Shown: positions 33,081-44,187, numbered from the stretch's first letter. The stretch is 64,000 bases of DNA from Aurelia coerulea (GCA_039566865.1 CM076951.1:19787484-19851483); one strand, 5' to 3'. The notes: generated by a model from the letters alone, not told the origin. A program made the numbers and translations.

Positions 33081-33402
33081 GGCTATCTTTAAAACCCGGA
33101 ATCCGGAATTTCCATCCGGAATCCGGAAATTCCGGATTTTCTGAGAAAATCCGGAATTCCGGATTTTCTTGAAGATCCGGAATATTCCAGATTTTAAAGA
33201 TTTAAAACTATGCATGATACAGATGTGAATTATACACCATTTTGATGCTGATTATCCCCTGAAGCTAAATTTTGAGTGTGTATCTTAAGATCCCGCTTGG
33301 ATAAACTGTTACTGCAACTTTTAAGTTTTCATTTCTTGCTTTTACTAAATTGGCTTTCCAATTAAGCTCGCCTTCTTAAACAATAAGTCTTATCTACATA
33401 AT
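33081..33402 (+). repeat. Left terminal inverted repeat of the Mutator-like element
   Basis: Pairs with 44188-44461. It begins GGCTATCTTTAAAACCCGGA and contains several AATCCGGAATTCCGGATT-type palindromes. After them come matching blocks such as ACTATGCATGAT, TTATACACCATTTTGATGC and AGCGGGATCTTA or its complement. About 50 extra bases of CCGGAAT repeats explain its greater length. Confidence 0.85.
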
Positions 33403-33616
33403 GTTGATGATCTGCAGTCTTCTCCACCGAATTGAATAAATCAACAATCTAATCAAGGGATTGAGCAGTGATAGGAATCTCTCTAATTTAACGCTTTCTA
33501 CTATGAAGTTTACTTTAATTACCTAATTATCATGTGCAATGAGAAATCAAATCAAATACATCAAATCAATACGTGAGAGTAACAGCCAGGGGTGCATCAT
33601 AGGAGGCACATATCTA

Positions 33617-33672
33617 TGGGAATGGAATGGGGGAATGGAACGGGGAATGGAATGGAGGAATGGAATGGGGGA
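33617..33672. repeat. GGAATGGG minisatellite
   Basis: GGAATGGAATGGGG-type units are repeated about five times, with a further isolated copy near 33830-33848. Similar in motif to the GGAATGAT repeat of the foldback element at 16381, but no wider similarity was seen. Confidence 0.6.
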
Positions 33673-34306
33673 ATCGCTCGGGGAGTAGAAAAGTTATACA
33701 GTATATAAATAAGCTAAGTATAGCATATGAAAGTACTGCTCCAGATGTATCTGTTCACCATATAGCTTGTCAATAACAGTTATAGTTTTGTTACAATTCA
33801 AAAAATAAAACTTTCCTTTTTCAAACAAAGGGGAATGGAATGGGGGAATTGGTTTTCGGGGAATATCGAAACTACCAGGTAGAAATTCGATTTCAAGGTA
33901 TCATTCGAAGCCCCTTCTTCTCAGCTATCCAAATTTACCATTTTCGCATCGATACACGAAACCGTTGGATCTAGAAGCGAAGGGGAAAGCCAGATAGAAG
34001 TTTGCTTGTTGTTTCAAAAGAAATCAAACGGCAAATTAGGACGACGCCTCTACACAAACAGGCTAGACATTGGCTTTTTTTAGATTGCAGGAACGATGAG
34101 ATATGCCTGGGAAATTTCTTCACTTTGTCTTCACAACCAGGGGTGATACAGCCTAAATATTCAGATCAAATTGAAAGAATATTGGCATTGCTGTCGTTAT
34201 CATCGCTGCTTTATGGATAGTAACATCCCCCCCAGGTTTAGCAAAGCTTGGCAGTTTCTCTGTAAACGTTTCTTAAATTTGTGCTTCTTGACACTGCCCT
34301 AAAATC

Positions 34307-34612
34307 ATGTTGTTGAGGCGTTCCTTCAAAGTTCCCCAGCTGAAACGCAGTACTTCAGGCTTCCCAGCACTTCAGAATAAGTTGATTGGCAACGGAAGTT
34401 TTGGCTCCGTAGAATCTGCACTATACAAGCCAGGAGATCAACGTGAACGATTGGTGGTCGTAAAAAAATTGCACAATGCATCTCAGGCGTGCGAGAGAGA
34501 ATTTAGAATGGAAGCGATGCTGCTGTATGACGTGAGAGGGCACAGAAATGTTGTTGAATTTCTTGCCATTTCCAAGCCCCCAAGCTACGCCATAATGCAA
34601 GAGTATGTCGGC
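34307..34612 (+). pseudogene. Captured protein-kinase N-lobe fragment
   Basis: A plus-strand frame from ATG 34307 reads KLIGNGSFGSVESALY (glycine-rich loop), then LVVVKKL (the invariant lysine), then EREFRMEAMLL (the alpha-C glutamate region), and RNVVEFLAISKPPSYAIMQEY to the hinge. It stops abruptly where the R2 repeat begins. The catalytic loop HRD, the DFG and the rest of the C-lobe are absent, so it cannot be an active kinase. It lies between the left repeat and the transposase of the Mutator-like element, on the same strand. Capture of a gene fragment (Pack-MULE-like) or relation to kinases encoded by cnidarian transposons are both possible. Confidence 0.65.
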
Positions 34613-34632
34613 TTAATGAGTTTCCTAGAAAT

Positions 34633-35984
34633 GAGTTTCCTAATTTCTTGGTAATGGTCATCTCGCCATCGGTGCGTTTAGTTTCTTAGAAAGAGTTACT
34701 GACAAACAATTTACTCTGCGTAATTTCGAAACAGGGGAAAGAGGGGTTTTCAGGGCGACAGTTAGCCATAACGACTACGAAGGCGCACGAATTGTATGCG
34801 AAGGAGCGTGTGGTGTGTGTACATTTGTGGTTTGTTTAGGAAATCATACTCAACTTGTTTTGCGAGACTCAGATGACTGCCCGGCCCCTCGAAGTTCTCT
34901 CACTTTACTTGAAAGGAGTTTCTTAACCCTATTACTACCGGGCTTTTTCGACCATCGTAGTACCGGGGGGGCACAAAGTGCCCCCCCCTCCGTAACTTCG
35001 CCAATATTGTAGATATGAGGATGAAACTTAGTACAATGGTGTATAGGAACAAAATCTACACAATAGGCTACTTTTTTAATTCTTCATTACATCCATGACG
35101 TCACAATGACGTCATAATTGAGGAAAATTGCACTTTTTGCTTACTATTAACAATATTGGCAATATTTAAGTTCTTAGTTGATAATTTCGTTCATACTGCT
35201 ACTAGAATGTATCGCAAAGCATCACTGAATAAAAATTGGCAATGAAATGTCAATTTAAGCTTGTTATTTATATCATATATTCATCATTTATTTGCATCAG
35301 TTTGTCATTGTTTCATTTAAACCCCTAATTACTGATGAAAATTCTCTAAAATGCCTTAAAATTGTTCATAACAATCAATAGAACCAATTTTGACCATTTA
35401 AAGCTATCTAATACATTTTTTATTATATATATGACGTCATAAACTTTGATGACGTCATGAACGTTAAATTTGCTGACGTCATCAAAAATGAATAAAACTA
35501 TACACCATCTGAAAGCTCTCATCAAGAGCTTTCGAATGGTGGTATTCTCGATGTTCTACGACCATCCGTGTTAAAACTGGACTCGCTTCTTTAATTGTCT
35601 GGCTGACCACGTGTTGAAAAGATGTTGGTCACGTGATCAGTATCTACCATTTTGAAAAAAAATTACAAATTTTAATTAGTACATGAAATTTGAGGAAAAG
35701 TCGCAAAGTTTCAGCTCTTTATCTTTTGAACTGACGACACTTCATCAAATAAACTTTGCCGCGGGCACTTTGTGCCCCCCCCCTGGTAGTAATAGGGTTA
35801 AGCTCTTGGAGGCTTCGAACATTGCGATTTTTCGATTGAATGGCGCCGTTGGGATCATTTTAAATGCGGTAACAGCCAGACAGCTATGAAACGAAGAAAT
35901 ACCTATATTTGTGGGGGCCGAGGGCCGAGCGCCATGGTGCCGAGGGCCGGGGCCGGGGGGGCCGGGGCCGGTGATTTCTAATAG
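34633..35984 (+). repeat. R2 repeat, copy 1 (split by a piggyBac-like MITE)
   Basis: Matches 40361-41057 inverted and 41424-41745 direct. It starts GAGTTTCCTAATTTCTTGG and ends with a GGGCCGAGGGCCGAGCGCCA-type GC-rich block before CTAATAG. Common text includes GCGAAGGAGCGTGTGGTGTG and GACTGCCCGGCCCCTCGAAG. The motif GTTTCTTA recurs. The 3' part is cut off by a SINE at 35986. It has no coding capacity and its superfamily is unknown. Confidence 0.7.
34927..35797. mobile_element. piggyBac-like MITE with TTAA duplication
   Basis: 871 bp with ends CCCTATTACTACC and GGTAGTAATAGGG, flanked by TTAA at 34923-34926 and 35798-35801. Sub-terminal GGGCACAAAGTGCCC occurs near both ends. Undisturbed copies of the host repeat (for example near 41560) read TTTCTTAAGCTCTT across this position, which proves the insertion site. 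The interior contains several TGACGTCA words and no ORF of note. Confidence 0.9.
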
Positions 35985-35985
35985 C

Positions 35986-36236
35986 CCGGGTGAGTGGCCG
36001 AGTGGCTTAAACAGTTTCCGTCAGGTGACTGAAGTTAAGCTCGATCGAGTGAGGTCAGACTCCGGATGGGTGACCTCCAAGGCCTGACCTCGCAACTTAC
36101 CTCGCGCCGTCCTTCGGAAGGGACGTTAAACTAGGGGTCCCATGCCTGGATGCAGCATGCATAGTGGGCCTAAATTAGCTTTAAATAGCTAGAAACCCTA
36201 TCAGCCCACTTAAAATAAATTACTACTACTACTACA
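35986..36236 (+). mobile_element. SINE with tRNA-like and 5S rRNA-like head
   Basis: Starts with GTGGCCGAGTGG (35994-36005), like a tRNA A box, then CTGAAGTTAAGC (36029-36040) and GGTCAGACTCCGGATGGGTG followed by ACC, which correspond to conserved parts of 5S rRNA (internal promoter region). It continues with CTTCGGAAGGGACGTTAAAC, a core seen in many marine invertebrate SINEs. It ends in a TACTACTAC tail. The 5S resemblance suggests a SINE3-type head. No target duplication was found; it truncates the R2 copy. Confidence 0.65.
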
Positions 36237-36546
36237 CATTGTGCACGTACTTGAGACAAACCCAAGAAAGAATGGTGTAAGTAACAAACTAACTTCACCT
36301 GATACCAATATGAATTATGTAATGAGGAAACGGTTGAAAATAAATTGCGATGAAAATGAGAGAATACAACTTCAGAATCTATTTTGAAGAATAATTCCAG
36401 ATTTTGAATAGATAATTCAAGCACAAATCCAAGCATCTGTCAGACCTGCATGATATGTCCATGTACCCTCATATGATAGAATTTTATGTCTGCTCAAATT
36501 CACATACTTGTATTTTACTAATGTTTTTCAGACATTAAAATTTTAG

Positions 36547-39500
36547 ATTAAAAGGCAAAGAAACAGGGGAACATCCCGTTTTTGTTGGCCCTATGTTGAT
36601 GCACCAAAAGAAAGACTGGAAGACCTTCTCCAAGTTCGCGCATAGATTAATCCTTGGAGAGCCAAGTTTGGAAGGTTTGCTTGCATGTGGGACAGATGGA
36701 GAGAAGGCACTCATTGATGGTTTTGCTAAAAATTTTCGATTCGCCATATTCCTGAGATGTTTTATCCATTTCAAAGACAACATCAAAACGAGAATTGAAT
36801 GCAAGAGGCTTTCAGAATGCCAACAAGCAGCTTCTTATTGATGAGATATTTGGAAAAGTTGTTGAGGATGTAAAACACTGTGGACTGGTAGACTGTTCGT
36901 CCGAGAAGGAATTCGATGAAAAATTGCATAGTTTAGAGGCAGAATGGAAAAAACGTGAGGCTACCGACTGCAAGGCTAGTAGCGAGAAGAACAAATTCTA
37001 CGAATGGTTCTGTCGACAAAAGGTATATTCTGTTAGACTGTATAACACTGTTCTGTTTCGTTTTATCTCTTTAGTTGATGACAGAACATAGAATTTTTTT
37101 TACTGCCTCTTTTACTACATTCTTTCATGTGTCCAGGTTCCAGAAAAAAGCAGTTGTATGCACAAAATGCCATATTTTACTTTGTATCAGTTACTTCACA
37201 GCATTTCCAACAGAAATTCATAGTATTGTCATAGCTAGAAAGCAAAGTAGAATATTGTAAATGATACTCCAAATCTGTTATTCGTATCCTACCTGTCTGC
37301 TAATAGGATGCTACACATATATCCGCATTCCCTCTTTGAGCCATAAGATCCACCCTATTTTGAGGATCATATTTTGGTAGCACTCATTCTCAGAGGTTTT
37401 GGAACTCACATGATATACATTGAATAAGAACGTGAGCCCAAAGGGAGGGGCGAGAAGTTGTACCTTTGTCACATAGTCGTTTCACGTTTTTGGGAATCAT
37501 ACTTGATGTTTTATGACAGCCTATGCCTCAGTCGCACAGTGATAAAGTCACTAGAATAGTAACTACTGGCAGCATTTTTGGTAAACAATAGATGATAATT
37601 AATTCTCTTTTTCATCCATACACCTTTAGTGACTTTTCACTCATAATACCTTCACTCGGCTTCACTCCTGTTCTGTGCGTGACCTCATTCAGTCCAATTA
37701 ATGCATAATTTGACATCAGAAATTGTCACTGTTTCTTCATCCTACAGGCCAATGACATCAAAACATCCATGTTGCAGCCAAGAAGAATCGACGCGGGTTT
37801 AGGTGATCCACTATCTGAATATACTACAAATAATGTAGAGGCAGCAAACGGTATAATCAAGCACGGTCTGTCATTTGATGCTAAAAAGCCACACGAATTC
37901 GTAGAAGAAATAAAGAAAATTGTCGACGTTCAATTCAACAACGAAGACCGTGCAGTATTGAATAGAGGACCATACAGTGTTTCTGAGCCTTTCAAGCACT
38001 TAGCGATCAATGACTCAAAATGGAGTAGGATGAGCCTTGCCCAGAGGAAGTCAGCAATAAAGAAATTTAGTGATACAGGAATGGATGTGCAACACAACGG
38101 CGACGGAGGGGTAAATGATCACAAAACAGCAGTTGGAGGCAACGATTCTGCGCAACAACATCCACTTGTAGAACTGTCTATTTCAGCATCAGAGAGTGGT
38201 ATCACCAATATACCTCTGCCGATCTTGCAAACGATGTTTGAAAAGGCAGCAGATCGTTTTTCAACGGTTGAAAGTATTGTGTTGAAGCCAGGCGGTACCG
38301 ATGGCTCTTATGTGGTTGCAGGTCACTCCAACAGGATTCTCATCGTTACGCCTGGAAAAGGAGGGAGTCTAACATGTGATCGTCAATGCAGTACCAGGAG
38401 CACTGGCTTGTGCGAACACACTCTAGCTGTAGCTGCACGCCGTGGTTCGTTAGAAGAATTTCTCTCTTGGTTTAAGAGGGCAAAGAAAGGGCCAGATCTA
38501 TCAGCAATGGCACTGCATGGGGCAGCAAAGAATGCAGGAAAGAAGCCGAGTTGTAGAAAAAGAAGCAACAAGAAGAAAGACCCAATAGTTGCATATGTTG
38601 ACTTATTGCAAGAAAAGGAGGACATGGATCATCAAAACGTTGCCCAAAAACATCGAAAACAACCAGCAGAAGGGTACAGATCCTTTCCACAAAAGGAGGA
38701 TGACCTACCAAACAGCATGTCGCAATCACCAATAGTTGTGTCATTTGCAAGTGCAGCCTCAACCCCATTGGTCGCATTGCAAGGTCCAAGTGGAATTTTT
38801 TCTCAGCTAAATTGCCAACATCCACGCCCATCATTGCAGCATTGGCAGAGTCCCCTTGTAAGTAAAGTCTAGCTTATTTCAATCAATTTCTAAAGAGAAC
38901 CTCAGCATATATAAGCCTTCGATGAAAATAATCTTGCAAATACAATAGGCCGATGCCCTTGCTGCACCATATTTGGGTAACTGATCTACATTAACAGGAG
39001 ATCATGATATCTGCTTGGCTATAATTTGACCGCAAGTGCCTTGAGCCGCTTTTATATGCTTACATTCCCTTCAAGAATACAGAATACGAATGAAATCTAA
39101 TTTGCTTTCTTATTCCTTACCCAAGTTCACATTTAACCCACATTTAAATTTTGATCTTTTCGAAAAAATTTCTTATCAGCTCTCAATGGCCCAAGTATGA
39201 ATCATGAAGTCTGTTAATTAAGAGAAGATAGAGATACGTAAAGAGCAAGCTTTTCTTGAAAATGTCCTAATGGTGGGATGCATGCTTCCAAGACAGCAGT
39301 AGTTTTATTGAAGGCAAAGGAATTGAAATCGAATTTTTGAACGTTAAAATTTTCCAAGTAGCTAAATCAGCCACGGCGCTTCTGCTTAGAAAGAACTTTC
39401 GATAAACAAGGAGGAAATGAAAAGTTGAAGAAAATTCCAAGGAAGTTTACTATGAATGTAGTTGTTTGAAGAAACATTATATTTTATACCAAATATGAGT

Positions 39501-39949
39501 ATTATTTTATAGTTAAGCTAAATGGTTATCTCCATATCATTTTTCATGTCCCTTTTTCACAACATCAGATGTATGGTGGTAGGTCGTATCAGCCTTCGAA
39601 TCAAAATCCTGAACAGAAATTCATGTTGAAATGGCTTCCAGGGACAACAGTAGCCAGATGTTATGGCTGTGGATGGGAGATTGTCAATCCACCAATTGCA
39701 GCACCAGACGACTTTGTCATTGTTTACAAAGATCACAGAGGATATAGAGACAGGCAGACTGGGCAAATGCAGTTCACACCTGAACGCCAGAACGTGCACT
39801 TTCACCTTCGGATATCTTGCATCCTTAGTAGATACCCGATGTTTGATTCAAGCCATTTTTTAGTTCAAGAGTCATTTATCACAATGTTGAGACCAGAGCA
39901 CCTCGTTCGTCTCCACACTGAGTTTGGATGGACCATGCCAGACTGTTAA
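36547..39949 (+). CDS. MULE transposase with SWIM zinc finger, three exons
   Basis: Exons: 36547-37022, 37748-38857 and 39569-39949, all phase 0 at the two introns (AAAG|GTATAT..CTACAG and CTT|GTAAGT..CATCAG). Exon 1 has ACGTDGEKALIDGF and LRCFIHFKDNI, the second aspartate and C-x2-H block of MULE transposases. A one-base frameshift near 36790 separates it from NKQLLIDEIFGK. Exon 2 starts with TTNNVEAANGIIKHG (catalytic glutamate) and later has a SWIM finger TCDRQC..CEHT (C-x3-C-x7-C-x-H as read here). Exon 3 has RCYGCG and ends at TAA 39947. The first catalytic aspartate is not present, so 5' exons are missing or lost. It presumably moves the element at 33081-44461. Confidence 0.75.
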
Positions 39950-40004
39950 AACACAAATGTGGCCTTTATTGAAACTTCCAGAAACTTTCAGCTTGTAAAG
40001 TTAA

Positions 40005-40315
40005 CCCAGGGGGCATTCAGCACATACGCATATGGGGGTCAGTCCGAGAAATCCTCAGGAGACCCAAAACTATCAGCTCATTGTATACCTTGACAACTGC
40101 AAACGAACATAAAAGATCCTGAAACAATGCAAATTGAGGCCAGGATTGCCTCTAAAGTACCCAGAAATATCATTTTGACAATATTTGATGCCCAAAAATA
40201 TCAAAAACATTATTTCAGTTTATTTGGACAAAAACATCTTTCGGCAATATTCTGACCCAAAAATATCGGACTTACCTCCCCGTATATGCATGTGCTGAGT
40301 GCCCCCCGCTCTGGG
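40005..40315. mobile_element. hAT-like MITE with near-perfect 8-bp duplication
   Basis: 311 bp starting CCCAGGGGGCATTCAGCACA and ending in the imperfect complement (GTGCTGAGTGCC..CTGGG). Flanks are AAAGTTAA (39997-40004) and AAAATTAA (40316-40323), one mismatch. Inside, CCCAAAAATATC is repeated. It inserted about 55 bp after the stop codon of the MULE transposase. Confidence 0.65.
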
Positions 40316-40360
40316 AAAATTAAAACTTAATCACTGTTTTGTTGAGGGAATTTAGAGGAC

Positions 40361-41922
40361 TACACGTATTTTTTCTTATAAGAAACTGATTATAAGAAAC
40401 TCAACTCTCAGATCACCAAAATATTAAGAAACTCCAGTACTGGGAAAATATAAGCTAAGAAACTATTTTTTCTATAAAGGAAATCCTCGACATGTTTTTA
40501 CTTTACTTTCACTTGTTTCCTGTATCATATTACTCGTAAGGTACTTGAGTAATGTCTAAACATTGGAAAGGCTTAAAAAACGGCTATTAGAAATCACCGG
40601 CCCCGGCCCCCCGGCCCCGGCCCTCGGCACCATGGCGCTCGGCCCTCGGCCCCCACAAATATAGGTATTTCTTCGTTTCATAGCTGTCTGGCTGTTCCCG
40701 CATTTAAAATGATCCCAACGGTGCCGTTCAATCGAAAAATCGCAATGTTCGAAGCCTCCAAGAGCTTAAGAAACTCCTTTCAAGTAAAGTGAGAGAACTT
40801 CGAGGGGCCGGGCAGTCATCTGAGTCTCGCAAAACAAGTTGAGTATGATTTCCTAAACAAACCACAAATGTACACACACCACACGCTCCTTCGCATACAA
40901 TTCATGCGCCTTCGTAGTCGTTCTGGCTAACTGTCGCCCTGAAAACCCCTCTTTCCCCTGTTTCGAAATTACGCAGAGTAAATTGTTTGCCAGTAACTCT
41001 TTCTAAGAAACTAAACGCACCGATGGCGAGATGACCATTACCAAGAAATTAGGAAACTCCAAACACTTTGTTGAGAAAGAAATTAATTCCTCTTTCCACT
41101 TTCTTCTCATAACCTGTGCTTGCCTGTGTCCAAGACATTTATTGAAAGTCAAGGGGATCCCGCCGATTTAAAGAATGTTCGTAAAAACGATTTCAAGAGG
41201 AACCTTCAATATTCTCATTTACATTAGTATTATTCCGTTTTGATTATGGTTTCGAAGTACACTTTACTTCATGTTGCTTCACTTTGGTGTCCTGTCACCC
41301 ACTCGAAAAGCTGTCCGTTCCAAGGGTCAAAAGTAAGGAATTATGTTGAACAGTTTGCGGTCCACATATTTGTAAATAATGCATCAAAGAATGCAACCAT
41401 ATGGAATGTGACTCCCTCGATTGACTACGAAGGCGCATGAATTGTATGCGAAGGAGCGTGTGGTGTGTGTACATTTGTGGTTTATACTCAACTTGTTTTG
41501 CGAGACTCAGATGACTGCCCGGCCCCTCGAAGTTCTCTCACTTTACTTGAAAGGAGTTTCTTAAGCTCTTGAAGGCTTCGAACATTGCGATTTTTTGATT
41601 GAACGGCACCGTTGGTATCATTTTAAATGCGGGAACAGCCAGACAGCTTTGAAACAAAGAAATACCTATATTTGTGGGGGCCGAGGGCCGAGCGCCATGG
41701 TGCTGAGGGCCGGGGCCGGGGGGCCGGGGCCGGTGATCTCTAATAGCGTTAAAAAACCTTGTTTTGAAATGTTCACGAGGGCACAGGTAGTGAACATGAA
41801 GATTGTTATGGAACCTCTAAGAGGACTACACTCAAGAAACTCTGAGTACTCAAAATCTGATAATTTTAAGAAACTTCCAGTACTGGCCCAAACTCTTAGT
41901 TTCTTATAAAAAAATACGTGTA
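40361..41922. repeat. R2 repeat, copies 2 (minus) and 3 (plus), as an inverted pair
   Basis: Copy 2 runs 40361-41057 on the minus strand; copy 3 runs 41424-41922 on the plus strand. The outer ends are inverted: ACACGTATTTTTTC at the left and AAAAAAATACGTG at the right. TAAGAAACT (or GTTTCTTA) recurs about seven times just inside each end, like transposase-binding sub-terminal repeats. The 366-bp centre carries an uninformative ORF. This could be one non-autonomous foldback element; no target duplication was found. Confidence 0.55.
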
Positions 41923-42102
41923 TGATAAGAGAGTATATGCCTTATATGTATTGAGAACTCCTTGTGTAATGTTGCCGCATTTGTCCTAACTAATACAGAC
42001 CCATAGTGGTAACTTTGAATTAAGATTTGAAATTGAAAGCCTTCTCATGTGAAGAGGGTGTAAAATTATCATATTTGTAGGAAGGAAAAAAAAAATTTAC
42101 TC

Positions 42103-42170
42103 TAGCCTGTGCGCAGACTTTGGTTACTGTGGAGGAGACTCCACAGTAACCAAAGTCTGCGCGCAGGCTA
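42103..42170. repeat. 68-bp near-perfect hairpin
   Basis: TAGCCTGTGCGCAGACTTTG begins the left arm and the right arm is its complement except at one position, with a GAGA-type loop. Arms are about 32 bases each. Same family as the palindrome at 23287 and the element at 55388. It could be excised as a MITE or transcribed as a hairpin. Confidence 0.8.
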
Positions 42171-42676
42171 GGTTACTCTGCCTCGGAGTAGTTTTAAGCG
42201 TTCATATTTCCAAAAATGCTATAACATACCCTGCATCCAGTTTAAAAACAGACTCTCATTTTGCATTTGCATAAGATTGCTGTTTTAGATTGTTGAAATG
42301 AAGCTTGCAAATTTTTCACAAAGACACAACTTTTGATCCTACATCTTGACTTGAATACACAGAATAAATTTGGCAGGAAACCTTATAATAACAATTTATT
42401 TCAAATAATAAATTTTTTTTTTGAAATTTTCCTGCTAATATTGTTGTGTTCAATTTTTCAAGCAGAATAACCATATTCATAATGCTTTTTGTTTCTTGTT
42501 ACTCTATATCTCCATTGACGTTGGGTACAATTAAATTTCATGATGACAACTTGCTACACTTTACAGGAGTGTCGTTAAACTGTAAAATAAAACACATATC
42601 GAAAGAAGAAGGATATATCTAAAACTTCTGCCTCGGGAATTTTATTTGTTTTCGTACAGAAGCTGAGCAATAACTG
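42171..42676. other. No gene recognised
   Basis: AT-rich interior of the Mutator-like element. The last 8 bases (AATAACTG) are the target duplication of the next MITE. Confidence 0.4.
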
Positions 42677-43092
42677 CCCAGGGGGGTACTCCCTAACTTT
42701 CAATACGGGGGGGGTCCATGCCACTTTTTCTTTGCTGACCCCTAAATATTAAGCCTAATGATTTGGGGACCCCAAATATTGAGTCCAATGTTTTGGAGAC
42801 CCCAAATATTGTTATCTATTTCTGGGGCCCCTTACATGTTTTTGAATGATTTCAATTTGAGCCTCTTGATTTTTCTCAGTTTTTGAATAATACCAAAGCA
42901 TTTATTTCGTGATTCAAAACTTCAGGGCCAAATTGCAGGATTCTTCCTTTCCTCAGATTTGTTGACCCCAAATATTCAATTGTTGTTCATGTTGTAATTC
43001 ACAGACCCAAAATATTGATTTGATGTAAAATTTCGGACCCCAAATATTGGCACGGACCCCCCGGTACTAAAAGTCAATGAGTACCCCCTGGG
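42677..43092. mobile_element. hAT-like MITE with 8-bp target duplication
   Basis: 416 bp with ends CCCAGGGGGGTACTC and GAGTACCCCCTGGG, flanked by AATAACTG at 42669-42676 and 43093-43100. The phrase GACCCCAAATATTG recurs inside. It shares the GGGGTACTC terminus with the element at 10593-11021, so the two belong to one family group. Confidence 0.85.
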
Positions 43093-43100
43093 AATAACTG

Positions 43101-43447
43101 TTTTAATTACACATAAAAAATACGAGAATTGAATCCCCTCCCAATTGGGTTCTGCACAAAATAGATAAAATGCCCGAGGCAGAAGTTTAGATGTATCCTC
43201 CTTCTTTCGATATGTGCTAATATTTGCTCTTAAAAACCATTTCTGGAATGCACAAAGAGCGAGCTAGCGACCCGGGTTTCAGGGCAATTTTTGCGGCTTG
43301 CTTTGTTTTTGTTTATGTCTTGACCAACCGAGCATAGAATGCCCTTTGTCTGCAAGGGGATGGTTGCTCATATGTTTGGCTCTTTTCGTAAAATATACCA
43401 TAAAAAGTGTTAAGGATTTCCATTTATCAAATCAAATAATTTCTTAA
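43101..43447. other. No gene recognised
   Basis: Interior of the Mutator-like element with nothing recognisable. TTAA at 43444-43447 borders the next element. Confidence 0.4.
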
Positions 43448-43951
43448 CCCTATACTGGGACTTTTGAAGTGGTCAATGGGATTCCACCCCACCCCTCTTT
43501 TTCTTCGCTGTTATAGTAGCTATAATCTGTAAACATGATGAATAGACGGACTTTGATGCAAACAATCAAAATCATGTAATCAAGTCAAATTATATCTTTT
43601 GTTCTTGTTGCTATAACAGTAAGAAGATATAAAGTTATGATTATTATGATTATTACAAACATGTTTGAAACAATGAAATGAGGCATTAAATTGATTTTTT
43701 TTGTTTCAAATTGAATTGGATATGATCAAATACATGTGTAGGCATAATTTGTTGACTACACAGTAAAACATTGGTTGCCATGGTTACGGTGCTATATTTA
43801 GAGTTTTGAAATTTTCATCATTCGATACAGTATAGATATAAAATCAAAGTAGCGGAATCTTGGCATCCTGCTCTGCATTTTTTAGCATTGGCGAATAAAG
43901 ATTTGGTTAGGGGGTGGAATCTTCTCACCCCCCCCCCCAGGTGAGATAGGC
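43448..43951. mobile_element. piggyBac-like MITE, imperfect ends
   Basis: 504 bp flanked by TTAA (43444-43447 and 43952-43955). The left end reads CCCTATACTGGG and the right end, inverted, GCCTATCTCACCTGGG. Both then have GATTCCACCCC. It sits inside an R2-type terminal fragment whose right part follows at 43956-44036 (GATCTGAGAGTTGAGTTTCT, AAAAATACGTGT). Confidence 0.6.
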
Positions 43952-43955
43952 TTAA

Positions 43956-44036
43956 GTTGTCTTCTTGAGTTTCTTCACTATTTGGCGATCTGAGAGTTGA
44001 GTTTCTGTTGAGACGAGCAGTTTCCAATCCAAAAAT
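43956..44036 (+). repeat. R2 repeat, terminal fragment (copy 4)
   Basis: GATCTGAGAGTTGAGTTTCT and the end word AAAAATACGTGT match the outer end of R2 copies 2 and 3. It lies about 150 bp inside the right terminal repeat of the Mutator-like element. Confidence 0.5.
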
Positions 44037-44187
44037 ACGTGTTTGTAAGGGACAGTTCTAATCTCAATGGTACCGCCATATACTTTTTCACAAAAATGTC
44101 ATTTGCAGAGAAGGAAGACCTAAATTGGATTAAATTATAGAGAGATCCCTATCAGATCCCTATCAAATTAGAGAGAGATTTTAAAGA

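Noticed and set aside
35994..36076. Possible tRNA or 5S rRNA gene
   Set aside because: Only parts of each are present, with no complete cloverleaf or 5S fold, and they are followed by a SINE core and a repeat tail.
34633..41057. R2 copies 1 and 2 as terminal repeats of the MULE transposase gene
   Set aside because: They flank the gene in inverted orientation, but no target duplication exists at their outer borders, and the pair at 33081/44461 has a perfect 9-bp duplication and a better terminus.
41595..41909. 104-codon plus frame rich in Gly/Arg/Pro
   Set aside because: Produced by the GC-rich GGCCGAGGGCC block of repeat R2; other copies do not keep the frame.
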